Assembly: GCA_000621905.1 (NCBI GenBank)
Contig: JHXB01000012.1
Coordinates: forward strand, 1 to 64,000
Reading direction: 5' to 3'
From: Lachnospiraceae bacterium NC2004
GTDB taxonomy: Bacteria; Bacillota; Clostridia; Lachnospirales; Lachnospiraceae
Length of the DNA: 64,000 nucleotides
In this document: piece by piece, positions 46,073-56,220 of the stretch
Layout of the letters: every line of letters begins with the position of its first letter
Position numbering within the stretch: position 1 is the stretch's first letter
Position numbers and translations under genes: made by a program
The notes under the pieces: generated by a model
What the model was told of the DNA's origin: nothing
The model's database searches: none
What the model saw: the letters and a program-made list of their open reading frames with translations, nothing else

Positions 46073-46717
46073 ATGTTTAAATACGCATTTTTTGATCTTG
46101 ATGGGACGCTTACGCAGTCTGAGTTCGGGATACTTGCATCATTTAGATATGCTCTCGATAAGTACGGAATTAAGCTTAATTCAAGGGAAGAGGAGCTAAG
46201 GCTTATAGGACCGCCGCTTTACAATTCATTTACAGACTTCTTTGGATTTGATGAAGAGAAGGCGACCGAGGCGATTAAGTACTATAGAGAGTATTATACA
46301 GCAGGTGGAATGTTTGATGCACCACCTTACGAGGGTATTAAGGAGGTCCTTGGAAAGATTAAGGATTCGGGAGTTAAGCTCATTGTTGTAACTTCTAAGC
46401 CACAGATTTACGCAGTAGATGTCGTTAAACACGTTGGTTTAAGTGAGTATTTCGACAGAGTTGTGGGCCCTTTAGAAGAGTCCAAGGTATCTAACAAGTC
46501 ATTTCTAATAAAGAGAGCAATTGAGGAAGAGGGTATAACAGATTTGGCAAATGTAGTTATGGTGGGCGACAGACGCTATGACATCGAAGCTGCTAATGAC
46601 GTAGGTGTTAAGTCTGTAGGTGTGACATATGGTTATGGTTCTCATGAAGAGCTTAGTAACGCAGGTGCTACCTATATAGCAGACAGTCCTCAAGATATAT
46701 TATCATTTGTTGTTTAA
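46073..46717 (+). CDS. HAD-family hydrolase, phosphoglycolate-phosphatase-like
   Basis: A 214-aa protein with HAD motif I FFDLDGTLTQ near residue 6, motif II VVTSKP, and motif IV VVMVGDRRYDIEAANDVGV followed by GVTYGYGS. A helical cap (C1) lies between motifs I and II. It resembles Gph/PpaX-type phosphatases; the natural substrate cannot be told from sequence. The ATG at 46073 is preferred since the protein then starts MFKYAFFDLDGT; the ribosome site (AAAGAG) is weak. Confidence 0.88.
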   Translation: MFKYAFFDLDGTLTQSEFGILASFRYALDKYGIKLNSREEELRLIGPPLYNSFTDFFGFDEEKATEAIKYYREYYTAGGMFDAPPYEGIKEVLGKIKDSGVKLIVVTSKPQIYAVDVVKHVGLSEYFDRVVGPLEESKVSNKSFLIKRAIEEEGITDLANVVMVGDRRYDIEAANDVGVKSVGVTYGYGSHEELSNAGATYIADSPQDILSFVV

Positions 46718-46737
46718 GAGGGATTAGGTGAGAGGTT

Positions 46738-47160
46738 ATGAGAAATACTGTACTTAAGATTGTATCGATTGTACTGATACTTGGTGTTATATTTACCGGT
46801 GTGGTGACATATGGGATTCACGATTATATGCTTAAGAATACATGGGCTACACTTAAGGTTACCGGTGATGACTATATTGAGACATCAACTGATGAAGATT
46901 ATGTCAATCCTTCATCCGGGATTGTTGTGCTTGAGCAGGAGTATTTATCTCATGAGACAATTAAGATATGTGATACAAGTCTATATATCGACAAGATATC
47001 TCATGACGGTACGATAGAATTTACTGTAGAAGACGGACAGTTTAAAGACGAGTCAGGCAAACAGGTTAAGAATGGTGTATTTAAGCTAGGGGTTGAGAGT
47101 AATTTCGTTATAGGCAGCGACACATATACTTTTACTGTTACGGATAACAGATACCGCTAA
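46738..47160 (+). CDS. Small membrane-anchored extracytoplasmic protein, 140 aa, unknown
   Basis: One N-terminal hydrophobic helix (about residues 5-27) followed by a soluble, mostly beta domain rich in Asp, Thr and Val (CDTSLYIDKISHDGTIEFTV). No lipobox. GAGAGG precedes the ATG and it lies 20 nt after the HAD gene. The family is not recognised; a signal-anchored surface protein is the simplest reading. Confidence 0.7.
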   Translation: MRNTVLKIVSIVLILGVIFTGVVTYGIHDYMLKNTWATLKVTGDDYIETSTDEDYVNPSSGIVVLEQEYLSHETIKICDTSLYIDKISHDGTIEFTVEDGQFKDESGKQVKNGVFKLGVESNFVIGSDTYTFTVTDNRYR

Positions 47161-47227
47161 TTTATCAGCATTTTCGCGGTGTATAAAAATTAATCAAAAA
47201 AATCTTACAATATAGTAATAATGCTTG

Positions 47228-47256
47228 TTGATTTTTTTCATAACATTTGTTATCAT
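47228..47256 (+). promoter_or_regulatory. Probable promoter of guaB
   Basis: TTGATT at 47228-47233 and TATCAT at 47251-47256 with a 17-nt spacer, 52 nt before the start codon. No purine riboswitch is recognisable in 47161-47307. Confidence 0.5.
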
Positions 47257-47289
47257 CATACATTATATCTAATTGTTAATGAATTATAA

Positions 47290-48759
<1,470 letters not shown>

Positions 48760-48765
48760 TATTAT

Positions 48766-48930
48766 ACTAGTACACCGAATAACTAATAACTGGCTATATC
48801 ACGCTGAATGATTAATTGATTACGAGGCGGAGGAAGGAGTCAATGTGGGTACATTGACGACTGACGACAACGTGGTAATCGATTGATCAGGCAAGCGATA
48901 TAGCTAGTTTATTAGTATTCGGGGTACTAG
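48766..48930 (+). ncRNA. Long structured RNA downstream of guaB (raiA-motif-like candidate)
   Basis: The outer arms CTAGTAC (48767-48773) and GTACTAG (48924-48930) start a nearly continuous helix of over 30 bp. It continues as CCGAATA with TATTCGG, CTAATA with TATTAG, and ACTGGCTATATC (48789-48800) with GATATAGCTAGT (48897-48908). Further in, GATTAATTGATTAC (48810-48823) pairs with GTAATCGATTGATC (48875-48888). The centre has GTCAATGT-GGGT-ACATTGAC (48839-48858) flanked by unpaired GAGGCGGAGGAAGGA and GACTGACGACAACGTGG. No ORF covers it. The shape suggests a folded ncRNA such as the raiA motif, but that name is a guess. Confidence 0.7.
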
Positions 48931-48943
48931 CCAGTAACACCAG

Positions 48944-48979
48944 CGTCAGGCTATTGCTATTGTGATAGCTTGACGTTTA
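48944..48979 (+). terminator. Terminator of guaB/structured RNA transcript
   Basis: CGTCAGGCTAT at 48944-48954 pairs with ATAGCTTGACG at 48965-48975 (one G-T pair), followed by TTTATTG. It ends just before the ribosome site of the peptidase gene. Confidence 0.7.
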
Positions 48980-49004
48980 TTGCGTTTTAAATAGGAGGTA
49001 AGAT

Positions 49005-51938
49005 ATGTACGATAATATAGGACAGGAATACGGAGCATATACACTTAAAGCTATTGAGGATTTACCTAATGTCAACGGTGTCGGTTACGTATTTTCGCAT
49101 ACCAAGACCAAGGCGAGAATAGCAGTTATTTCAAATGATGACGACAATAAGGTGTTTACGATTGGATTCAGAACCCCTGTCTACAACAATACCGGAGTTC
49201 CTCATATTATGGAGCACAGCGTACTTTGTGGTTCTGATAAATTTCCTATCAAGGATCCATTTGTAGAGCTTGCTAAGGGCTCACTTAACACATTTCTTAA
49301 CGCAATGACATATCCTGACAAGACTGTATATCCTGTTGCAAGCTGTAACAATCAGGATTTTCAGAATCTTATGGATGTGTATCTTGATGCGGTATTTCAC
49401 CCAAACATTTACAAATATCCTGAGATTATGAGACAGGAAGGATGGCACTACGAGCTTGATTCCACCGATTCTGATATCATTTATAACGGTGTTGTATATA
49501 ACGAGATGAAGGGTGTTTATTCAAGTCCTGAGTCGGTTCTTGACAGGTTTAATATGTCTACTCTTTATCCTGACACCACTTATTCTTTTGAATCGGGCGG
49601 AGATCCTAAATACATTCCTGATCTCACATACGAGGAGTTTATTGAGTTTCATAAGACTTACTATCATCCATCTAACTCTTATATTTATCTTTACGGAGAT
49701 ATGGACGTAGAGGAGAAACTTAAGTTTATAGATGAGGAGTACCTCTCTAAATACGATTATCTCGAGGTGGATTCTAAGATTGGTTACCAGATTGCATTTG
49801 ACGAGATGGTAAGGTCAGAAAAGACTTACGCTATTGCATCTGAAGAGGACGATAAGGACAAGTCATACTTAAGTTACAATGTTTCAATCGGTTCAAGTAC
49901 TGATGTGAAACTAGGACTTGCAATGACAGTACTTGATTATATATTGATCACTCAGCCGGGAGCGCCACTTCGTGAAGCTCTTTTAGAGGCAGGAATTGGT
50001 CAGGATATATACTCTCAGTATGAGGGAGATATAGCGCAGCCTTTCTTCTCTATTATTGCTTCTAATACAGACGCTGCTAAGAGTGAAGACTTTGTTAAGG
50101 TGATAAGAGATACGCTTAATAATCTTGTCGAGTCAGGACTTGACAAGAAGGCAATCAAGGCTTCAATCAACCTGTTTGAATTCCAGTATAGAGAGGCTAA
50201 CTTCGGTCAATATCCAAAGGGGCTTATGTATGGTCTTAAGATGTTTGGAAGCTGGTTATATGATGATGAAGCAGTATTTGATCATATGGAGCTTGAGGAT
50301 GTCTTTAAAGAGCTTAGAGAGAAGATTGACACAACATTTTTCGAAGATATCATTCAGGAATATATATTAGATAATACTCACGCATCTTTGGTTGTTATGA
50401 AGCCTGAGAAGGGACTTACCAAAGTTGAGGATGAGAGAGTTGCCAAGAAACTTGCTGACCTTAAGGCTTCCATGTCCAATGAAGAATTAGAGGCAATGGT
50501 TAAAGCGACCGAAGATCTTAAGATGTTCCAGGATAGAGAGGACTCAGAAGAAGACATTAAGAAGATACCTCTTCTTAAACTTTCTGACTTGGAACCAAAG
50601 ATTAGACCGTTTTCTAATCTTGTGAAAGAGGTTTGTGGAGTTAAGGTGTGCCATCAACCGATATTTACAAACGGTATATCTTATCTCAGCATTTGCTTTG
50701 ATATGAAGCCTTTGCCGGTTGATCTTATTCCTGTATCAAGCCTGTTTATCAGCCTTTTAAGAGAGGTAGATACAGAGCATTACACTTATCAGGATCTTAA
50801 CAGTGAGTTCAATCTTTACACCGGTGGTGTATCGATGGGAAGTGCAACATATAAGAATGTTGAGTTAAAGGGTCAGTTTGGTGCTTACTTTGCTGCAAGA
50901 GTTAAGTTTATGGATGACCAGATTGACAAGGCTTTTGAACTTATCAGAGAGGTTCTGTTTACAAGTAAGTTTACAGATGACAAGAGAATCAGACAGATTG
51001 TTAACGAGCAGAGACTTGGCGTTAAGCAGGAGCTTGTTTCAACAGGACATCTTGCGATGGCCAACAGGGCAAGTTCAAGATTTGACGAGGGTTCTAAGTT
51101 TAAAGATCTTACAGATTACATGGGATATTACGAGTATCTTGTTGATTTGTCTGAGCACTTTGATGAGAGAGCTGAGCAGCTTAAGGTGGATTTAAATACC
51201 TGCAGAAGATATCTGTTTACCAAGAAGCATCTTACAATAAGCATTACTGCTAATGACGAAGAGGATGTATTAAAGAGACTTAAAGCACCTGTTTCATTGC
51301 TCGTTCAGGATTTATACGAGGATATGGATAGTGAGAATATTCCTTCTATGGTGCTTACACCTGACAATGAGGGATTTAAGACTTCATCTCAGGTTCAGTA
51401 TGTTGCATCGGCAGGTAATTTTATCGAGAAGGGTTATAAGTACACCGGAGCGCTTAGCGTATTAAAGGTTATATTCTCTTATGAATATCTCTGGATGAAT
51501 GTAAGAGTTAAGGGTGGAGCTTACGGATGTGGCTGTACATTTGGAAGATTCGGTAACAGCTTCTTTACTTCATATAGAGATCCTAACCTAGAGGATACAT
51601 TTAAAGTGTTTGAGGCTGCAGCGGAATATGTTGAGAACTTTGATGTTGACGACAGAACTATGCTTAAGTATATAATCGGAACCATAAGCAATATGGATAC
51701 TCCGCTTACACCATCTGCATGGGGATCTGCTTCATTTGCAGCGTATTTAGCGGGTGTGACCGATGAGATGAGACAGAAGGACAGAGACGAAGTGCTGTCG
51801 ACTAACGTAGAGGCTATCAGGGCTCTTGCTCCTATAGTCAAGGCGGTTGCCGATTACGACGCTTATGCAGTTATTGGAAATGAAGACAAGATTGAGGCTG
51901 AGAAACAGCATTTGACAAAGGTTAAGAATTTGGCGTAG
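49005..51938 (+). CDS. M16C-family zinc metallopeptidase (presequence-protease-like)
   Basis: A 977-aa large clamshell peptidase. The inverted zinc motif is HIMEHSVLCG near residue 65, with the downstream Glu in the KGSLNTFLNAMTYPDKTVYP region; it has the Insulinase, M16C-associated and second inactive M16 domains. Relatives (PreP, falcilysin) degrade short unstructured peptides. There is no signal peptide, so it should be cytoplasmic. AGGAGG lies 8 nt before the ATG; era follows after 7 nt, so peptidase-era-recO form an operon. Confidence 0.93.
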   Translation: MYDNIGQEYGAYTLKAIEDLPNVNGVGYVFSHTKTKARIAVISNDDDNKVFTIGFRTPVYNNTGVPHIMEHSVLCGSDKFPIKDPFVELAKGSLNTFLNAMTYPDKTVYPVASCNNQDFQNLMDVYLDAVFHPNIYKYPEIMRQEGWHYELDSTDSDIIYNGVVYNEMKGVYSSPESVLDRFNMSTLYPDTTYSFESGGDPKYIPDLTYEEFIEFHKTYYHPSNSYIYLYGDMDVEEKLKFIDEEYLSKYDYLEVDSKIGYQIAFDEMVRSEKTYAIASEEDDKDKSYLSYNVSIGSSTDVKLGLAMTVLDYILITQPGAPLREALLEAGIGQDIYSQYEGDIAQPFFSIIASNTDAAKSEDFVKVIRDTLNNLVESGLDKKAIKASINLFEFQYREANFGQYPKGLMYGLKMFGSWLYDDEAVFDHMELEDVFKELREKIDTTFFEDIIQEYILDNTHASLVVMKPEKGLTKVEDERVAKKLADLKASMSNEELEAMVKATEDLKMFQDREDSEEDIKKIPLLKLSDLEPKIRPFSNLVKEVCGVKVCHQPIFTNGISYLSICFDMKPLPVDLIPVSSLFISLLREVDTEHYTYQDLNSEFNLYTGGVSMGSATYKNVELKGQFGAYFAARVKFMDDQIDKAFELIREVLFTSKFTDDKRIRQIVNEQRLGVKQELVSTGHLAMANRASSRFDEGSKFKDLTDYMGYYEYLVDLSEHFDERAEQLKVDLNTCRRYLFTKKHLTISITANDEEDVLKRLKAPVSLLVQDLYEDMDSENIPSMVLTPDNEGFKTSSQVQYVASAGNFIEKGYKYTGALSVLKVIFSYEYLWMNVRVKGGAYGCGCTFGRFGNSFFTSYRDPNLEDTFKVFEAAAEYVENFDVDDRTMLKYIIGTISNMDTPLTPSAWGSASFAAYLAGVTDEMRQKDRDEVLSTNVEAIRALAPIVKAVADYDAYAVIGNEDKIEAEKQHLTKVKNLA

Positions 51939-51945
51939 GTGAGAT

Positions 51946-52836
51946 ATGAACGATAATTTAAAATCAGGGTTTGTGACTATTATTGGAAGACCGAATGTTG
52001 GTAAGTCTACTCTTATGAACCATCTTATTGGTCAGAAGATTGCCATAACTTCCAATAAGCCACAGACTACCAGAAATCGCATACAGACTGTATATACCGA
52101 TGAGAGAGGGCAGATTGTTTTTCTTGATACTCCGGGTATGAACGAGGCGAGGAATAAGCTAGGAGAGTTTATGTACAATGTTGCGGCGTCTTCTCTTAAT
52201 GAGGTTGATGTTGTTTTGTGGCTTGTTGAGCCGATTAACTACATCGGCAGGAATGAGAAGGCGATAGTTGAGCTTTTAAAGAAGGTCAAGAAGCCTATAA
52301 TTCTCATAATGAATAAGGTTGATACAGTCGACAAGGAGAAGGTTAAAGAAGCTTTAGAGGTTTATAAGGGCGCGGTTGATTTCGTTGATACGGTTAGCTG
52401 TTCTGCTCTTAAAGCAGTTAATCTTGACAGTGTATTATCGGCTATTTATAAGGCTCTTCCTTACGGACCTATGTATTATGATGAGGATACTTTGACGGAT
52501 CAGCCTATGAGAGACATAGTTGCTGAGATTATAAGAGAGAAGGCTTTGAGGAGACTTAACGAGGAGGTTCCTCACGGAATAGCGGTGACGGTTGATACCA
52601 TGAAGCAGAGAGAATCAGGACTTTACGATATCAACGCGACAATTATATGTGAGAAGGATTCGCATAAGGGTATTATTATAGGCAAGAACGGATCGATGCT
52701 TAAGCGCATCGGAAGTGATTCAAGAAGAGATATTGAGGATTTGGTTGAGAATAAAGTTAACCTTAAGCTGTGGGTTAAGGTAAGGCGTGAGTGGCGTAAC
52801 AACGAGACGCAGCTTAGATCATTTGGTTATAATTAG
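51946..52836 (+). CDS. era: GTPase Era
   Basis: A 296-aa Ras-like GTPase with a C-terminal KH domain that acts in 16S rRNA maturation and 30S assembly. Visible are the P-loop GRPNVGKSTLMNHLIGQKI, switch region QTTRNR, DTPGMNEARNKLGEFM, NKVD, SCSALKA, and the KH segment GIIIGKNGSMLKRIGSDSRR. The last residues LRSFGYN are typical. recO begins 11 nt after the stop. Confidence 0.97.
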   Translation: MNDNLKSGFVTIIGRPNVGKSTLMNHLIGQKIAITSNKPQTTRNRIQTVYTDERGQIVFLDTPGMNEARNKLGEFMYNVAASSLNEVDVVLWLVEPINYIGRNEKAIVELLKKVKKPIILIMNKVDTVDKEKVKEALEVYKGAVDFVDTVSCSALKAVNLDSVLSAIYKALPYGPMYYDEDTLTDQPMRDIVAEIIREKALRRLNEEVPHGIAVTVDTMKQRESGLYDINATIICEKDSHKGIIIGKNGSMLKRIGSDSRRDIEDLVENKVNLKLWVKVRREWRNNETQLRSFGYN

Positions 52837-52847
52837 CGAGGTATGAT

Positions 52848-53597
52848 ATGGCAGGCTCATTCTTAGAGCTTAACGGAATAGTTCTTTCAAGCTCTAATAT
52901 AGGTGAATATGACAAAAGAATTGTCGTTCTTACCAAAGAGCGAGGCAAGGCAGTTATGTTTGTTAGGGGCGCCAGGAAGATGAACAGCCCTCTTGTGGCG
53001 CCGTGTCAGACATTTGCATACGGAAGCTTTAGGGTATTTCAGGGTAAGAATTATAACCTAAATGAAGCAGACATCAAGGATTACTTTGTTGAATTGAGAG
53101 ATGATATTGACAGGCTTTATAGGGCGCTTTATTTCTGTGAGATGGCTGAACACTTTACTGTGGAGGGTAGCCCTGATGTAGATATACTTAATCTGTTATA
53201 TGTAGCTCTCACTGCTCTTAAGAAGAAGCAGATGAGACCGGAGCTTATTCAGTTGGCGTACGAGATTAGAATCATGGAGTGCTTTGGAATGGGGATGGAG
53301 GCTAATCAATGCGTTTCGTGTGGCAAGGAGGAGAGCGTTGATAATCATGTCTTAAGATGGTTTTCTCCGACTTTGAGTGGAGTGCTGTGTGATGACTGTG
53401 CTAAGGGTCAGAATAACATTTTACCTTTATCTAATTCTACGCTTTATGCAATGCAGTACATTCTTTCAGCACCATTAAATAAACTGTTTTCATTTGACCT
53501 TAAGAAAGAAGTGGAGACAGAGCTTACCAGGATATCTAAAGCATTCTTAAAAGCGCAGATAGACCATAAGTTTAAGACGCTTGATTTCATTATGTAG
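52848..53597 (+). CDS. recO: DNA repair protein RecO
   Basis: A 249-aa recombination mediator. It has an N-terminal OB fold (about 1-80; SSSNIGEYDKRIVVLTKERG, FVRGARKMNSPL), a helical domain, and a zinc-binding loop CVSCGKEESVDNHVLRWFSP with the second Cys pair in GVLCDDCAKG. It works with RecR and RecA at gaps. Co-transcribed with era. Confidence 0.95.
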   Translation: MAGSFLELNGIVLSSSNIGEYDKRIVVLTKERGKAVMFVRGARKMNSPLVAPCQTFAYGSFRVFQGKNYNLNEADIKDYFVELRDDIDRLYRALYFCEMAEHFTVEGSPDVDILNLLYVALTALKKKQMRPELIQLAYEIRIMECFGMGMEANQCVSCGKEESVDNHVLRWFSPTLSGVLCDDCAKGQNNILPLSNSTLYAMQYILSAPLNKLFSFDLKKEVETELTRISKAFLKAQIDHKFKTLDFIM

Positions 53598-53608
53598 GGA
53601 GGAAGAAC

Positions 53609-54577
53609 ATGAAGATCAGTTACGATAGATTTAGGGTTAAGATATTTGGGATAGTTGCGTTAGTATCTTTTATATTGGCATTTGCAGTATCAATAATAAG
53701 TAACAGCAGTCTTGGGATTGCGGAAGGTGCCTTTGTGTTACTTCCTTTTGTAAGTAATGTTTTCGTTATTACATTAATTCTATATGTCCTTGGTAAGATA
53801 TATCTGATTCGACTTAAGAATTATGGATATGAGGTTCCTTATAAAGCGAAGAAATATGACAATGATCTTAATAAGTTGCCTAAGGACGACAAGATTTATA
53901 ACAAGCTTGCTAATCCGGAGGAGGCTAGGAATAAGTGGAGTATAAGGCTTTCACTTGTATATTTTGTTGGCTTTGTTGCCGGGCTTGTGTATGATGTTAT
54001 CTTTTATAATCAGTGGAAGTTTCTTAAATCTGATACATCGTTTCTTATGACGCAGCTGATTATTTTTGATTTTGTGTGGCTTGGTGCAGCTCTTTATTTT
54101 CTCGTTCAGTCAGATAATGACAGATACAGGGACGCTTTTAATCTTGATGAGAACAAGAAGAAGAGAATGTGCTTCGCTTACGGTATAATTATTGCTTTAT
54201 TTGTAGCGATGATTTCAGTGGGAACCAAGATGCAGTGCGTATCGGCTATCAAGTATATGGTGAAATCGTATGCTTCGACCGATCTTGATACGCTTAATTC
54301 AATAAGGGCTGCATTTTTTGAGCAATACAAGAATTATCCTGAGTCCTTTAAAGAGGATCAGTATATCATTACTGATATGGATATGATTGATGAGCCTTTT
54401 TGGACAAATGCTGCCGAGACTTTAGGAGTTAAAGATTTCAAAGAACTTAAATCTGAGTTTCATGTTTCTGATGGAGATGCCAAAGTGGCTATAAGGGTTG
54501 CTGATGATGGTAACATTGTAGTTGAACTTCTCAATCCGCATAAATCCGTCAAAAAGGAAATGATACTTGGTAACTAA
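53609..54577 (+). CDS. Multi-pass membrane protein of unknown function, 322 aa
   Basis: About five hydrophobic segments (near residues 12-32, 40-66, 112-132, 150-172 and 193-215). A charged cytoplasmic-type loop (70-108) lies between, and a soluble C-terminal domain of about 100 residues begins after IKYMVKSYASTDLD. GGAGG stands 6 nt before the ATG, 11 nt after recO. The following dehydrogenase gene starts 26 nt later with its own AAGGAGG site. I do not recognise the family. Confidence 0.75.
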   Translation: MKISYDRFRVKIFGIVALVSFILAFAVSIISNSSLGIAEGAFVLLPFVSNVFVITLILYVLGKIYLIRLKNYGYEVPYKAKKYDNDLNKLPKDDKIYNKLANPEEARNKWSIRLSLVYFVGFVAGLVYDVIFYNQWKFLKSDTSFLMTQLIIFDFVWLGAALYFLVQSDNDRYRDAFNLDENKKKRMCFAYGIIIALFVAMISVGTKMQCVSAIKYMVKSYASTDLDTLNSIRAAFFEQYKNYPESFKEDQYIITDMDMIDEPFWTNAAETLGVKDFKELKSEFHVSDGDAKVAIRVADDGNIVVELLNPHKSVKKEMILGN

Positions 54578-54603
54578 TACATATTTTAAGGAGGACTAAT
54601 ATT

Positions 54604-55716
54604 ATGACAGAAAACAGACCTTTTGTACCATGGAAGCAGATGAACGACTTTATGGTGGATGCGTTTATGGGGTATGGCGTACCTGAAGAGGATGCCAAGA
54701 TTGTTGCAGATGTACTCTTAGAGTCAGACAGACGAGGTATTGAGAGCCATGGATGTAACCGCTTTAAACCTATTTATATTGATAGAATTGTGAAGGGTAC
54801 ACTTCTTCCAAAGACGGAGATTGAGATTGTTAAGGAGACTCCTACATCTGTTGTTATGGATGCTCATGACGGAATGGGTATGGTTGCATCACATAAGATG
54901 ATGGAGATGCTTGTTAAGAAAGCTAAGGAATATGGTATGGCCGGTGGTGCCATAAGGAATTCCACTCACTATGGAATCGCAGGATACTGGGCTACAATGG
55001 CAAGCAAAGAGGGACTTATCGGACTTACGGGTACCAATGCAAGACCTTCGATTGCTCCTACATTTGGCGTGGAGAACATGATGGGAACCAACCCGTTGAC
55101 ATTTGCCTTGCCTACTGATGAGGAATTCCCGTTCTGCCTTGACTGTGCTACTTCTATTGTACAGAGAGGACGAATCGAGTATTACGCAAGAGAGGGTAAG
55201 GCTACGCCTGCCGGAATGGTTATCTCCGAGAATGGCGAGGCTTTAACCGATAGCAAGGATATTCTTGATGAGCTTGTTAAGGGTACTGCAGCTTTGGCTC
55301 CTCTTGGTGGAATCGGAGAGGAGATGGCAGGATACAAGGGATATGGATACGCTGCTGTTGTTGAGATTCTTTCTGCTGCACTTTCAGGCGGTCAGTTTAT
55401 GAAGTCGCTTACGGGCGTTTCTGCTGATGGCAAGCCACAGATGTATCATCTTGGACATTTCTTCTTTGTGGTTGATCCTGAGGTGTTTATGGGTAGAGAT
55501 ACTTTTAAGAAGATTGCGGGTGATATCTGTAGAGAGCTTAGGGCTTCTAAGAAGGCTCCGGGTGAGTCAAGAATCTACACAGCAGGTGAGAAGGAATATG
55601 AAGTATGGCAGTTCAGGAAGGATAAGGGTGTTCCTGTAGGAGAGGCTGTACAGAAAGATATTATTACTGTGAGGGATGAGTTGAAACTTGATTACACATT
55701 TGATTTTGAGAAATAG
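54604..55716 (+). CDS. Malate/L-lactate dehydrogenase family oxidoreductase (Ldh_2)
   Basis: A 370-aa NAD(P)-dependent oxidoreductase of the non-Rossmann Ldh_2/YlbC-type family. Signatures are ESDRRGIESHGCNRF, AIRNSTHYGIAGYWATMA with the catalytic His, GLTGTNARPSIAPTFGVENM, MGTNPLTFALPT and HFFFVVDPEVF. The substrate could be malate, lactate, ureidoglycolate or a related 2-hydroxyacid; sequence alone does not say which. It is probably the last gene of the operon starting at the M16 peptidase. Confidence 0.88.
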   Translation: MTENRPFVPWKQMNDFMVDAFMGYGVPEEDAKIVADVLLESDRRGIESHGCNRFKPIYIDRIVKGTLLPKTEIEIVKETPTSVVMDAHDGMGMVASHKMMEMLVKKAKEYGMAGGAIRNSTHYGIAGYWATMASKEGLIGLTGTNARPSIAPTFGVENMMGTNPLTFALPTDEEFPFCLDCATSIVQRGRIEYYAREGKATPAGMVISENGEALTDSKDILDELVKGTAALAPLGGIGEEMAGYKGYGYAAVVEILSAALSGGQFMKSLTGVSADGKPQMYHLGHFFFVVDPEVFMGRDTFKKIAGDICRELRASKKAPGESRIYTAGEKEYEVWQFRKDKGVPVGEAVQKDIITVRDELKLDYTFDFEK

Positions 55717-55738
55717 TATTTAGAACAACTTGTTTTGT

Positions 55739-55768
55739 GTCATTCTGAGCGAAGCGAAGAATCTTTTT
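55739..55768. repeat. Dispersed palindromic repeat (REP-like), single-hairpin copy
   Basis: GTCATTCTGAGCGAAGCGAA followed by GAATCTTTTT, 23 nt after the dehydrogenase stop. Could double as a weak terminator. Confidence 0.75.
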
Positions 55769-55776
55769 GATACAAT

Positions 55777-55839
55777 ATGATTAGGTTTTTGTGCTACATG
55801 ATTAGGTTTTGTGCTACATGGTTAGTATTTTTGCACAAC
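55777..55839. repeat. Tandem repeat of about 21 nt
   Basis: Units ATGATTAGGTTTTTGTGCTA-C (55777-55797), a 20-nt version (55798-55817) and a diverged third unit ATGGTTAGTATTTTTGCACA-AC (55818-55839). The last unit runs into the left arm of the large palindrome. Confidence 0.7.
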
Positions 55840-55968
55840 ATGGTTATATTTAGAGGCGCCTCTCGGCTTGAGTGCACGCAGCTTACGTTACTAAACTCAC
55901 ACTTCGCTACGCTTGTGTTCGTTAAGTAACGAGGCGCACACACACTCTAAATATAACTCATGTTGTGC
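55833..55968. repeat. Large palindromic element, about 136 nt
   Basis: GCACAACATGGTTATATTTA-GAG (55833-55855) is matched by CTCTAAATATAACTCATGTT-GTGC (55945-55968) with one inserted base. Inside, GCGCCTC near 55856-55862 pairs with GAGGCGC at 55931-55937. A GC-richer centre carries further short inverted words. The layout resembles a miniature mobile or REP-derived element; no ORF is inside. Confidence 0.65.
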
Positions 55969-55994
55969 GTTAAAGAAGGCGATCGAAGTAATTA

Positions 55995-56030
55995 AGTGCA
56001 CACACTCTAAATATAATCCATATTGTGTGT
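55995..56030. repeat. Extra copy of the right palindrome arm
   Basis: GTGCACACACTCTAAATATA followed by ATCCATATTGTGTGTG repeats the sequence at 55936-55966 with changes. Confidence 0.6.
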
Positions 56031-56042
56031 GTACAACTCCAT

Positions 56043-56092
56043 GTCATTCTGAGCGAAGCGAAGAATCTTTCTCCCGAATGAAATGAGGGAGA
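56043..56092. repeat. Dispersed palindromic repeat (REP-like), two hairpins
   Basis: GTCATTCTGAGCGAAGCGAA, then GAATCTTT and CTCCCGAATGAAATGAGGGA-G. The second hairpin has covarying arms relative to other copies. Confidence 0.77.
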
Positions 56093-56095
56093 ATT

Positions 56096-56137
56096 GCTAA
56101 CTTCAATGGGACCTGTCCCCATTGATCACTTAGCAAA
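56096..56137. repeat. Dispersed repeat with GGGG/CCCC palindrome, copy 2 (inverted)
   Basis: GCTAACTTCAATGGGACCTG and TCCCCATTGATCACTTAGC are the reverse complement of the copy at 14878-14918 with a few differences. Confidence 0.6.
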
Positions 56138-56141
56138 GGTC

Positions 56142-56170
56142 TTTACAATTACGTGCATTATGTATATAAT
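56142..56170 (+). promoter_or_regulatory. Promoter of glyS
   Basis: TTTACA at 56142-56147 and TATAAT at 56165-56170, 17-nt spacer. The transcript would start near 56177 with a 44-nt leader, so there is no room for a T-box. Confidence 0.78.
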
Positions 56171-56220
56171 AGTACTTCGGGTGTGATTAGCATCTAATAT
56201 TTGAAAAGAGGTAACATACT

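Noticed and set aside
56171-56220. T-box leader for glyS
   Set aside because: The leader between the predicted start and the ATG is about 44 nt and lacks the AGGGTGG core; too short for a T-box.
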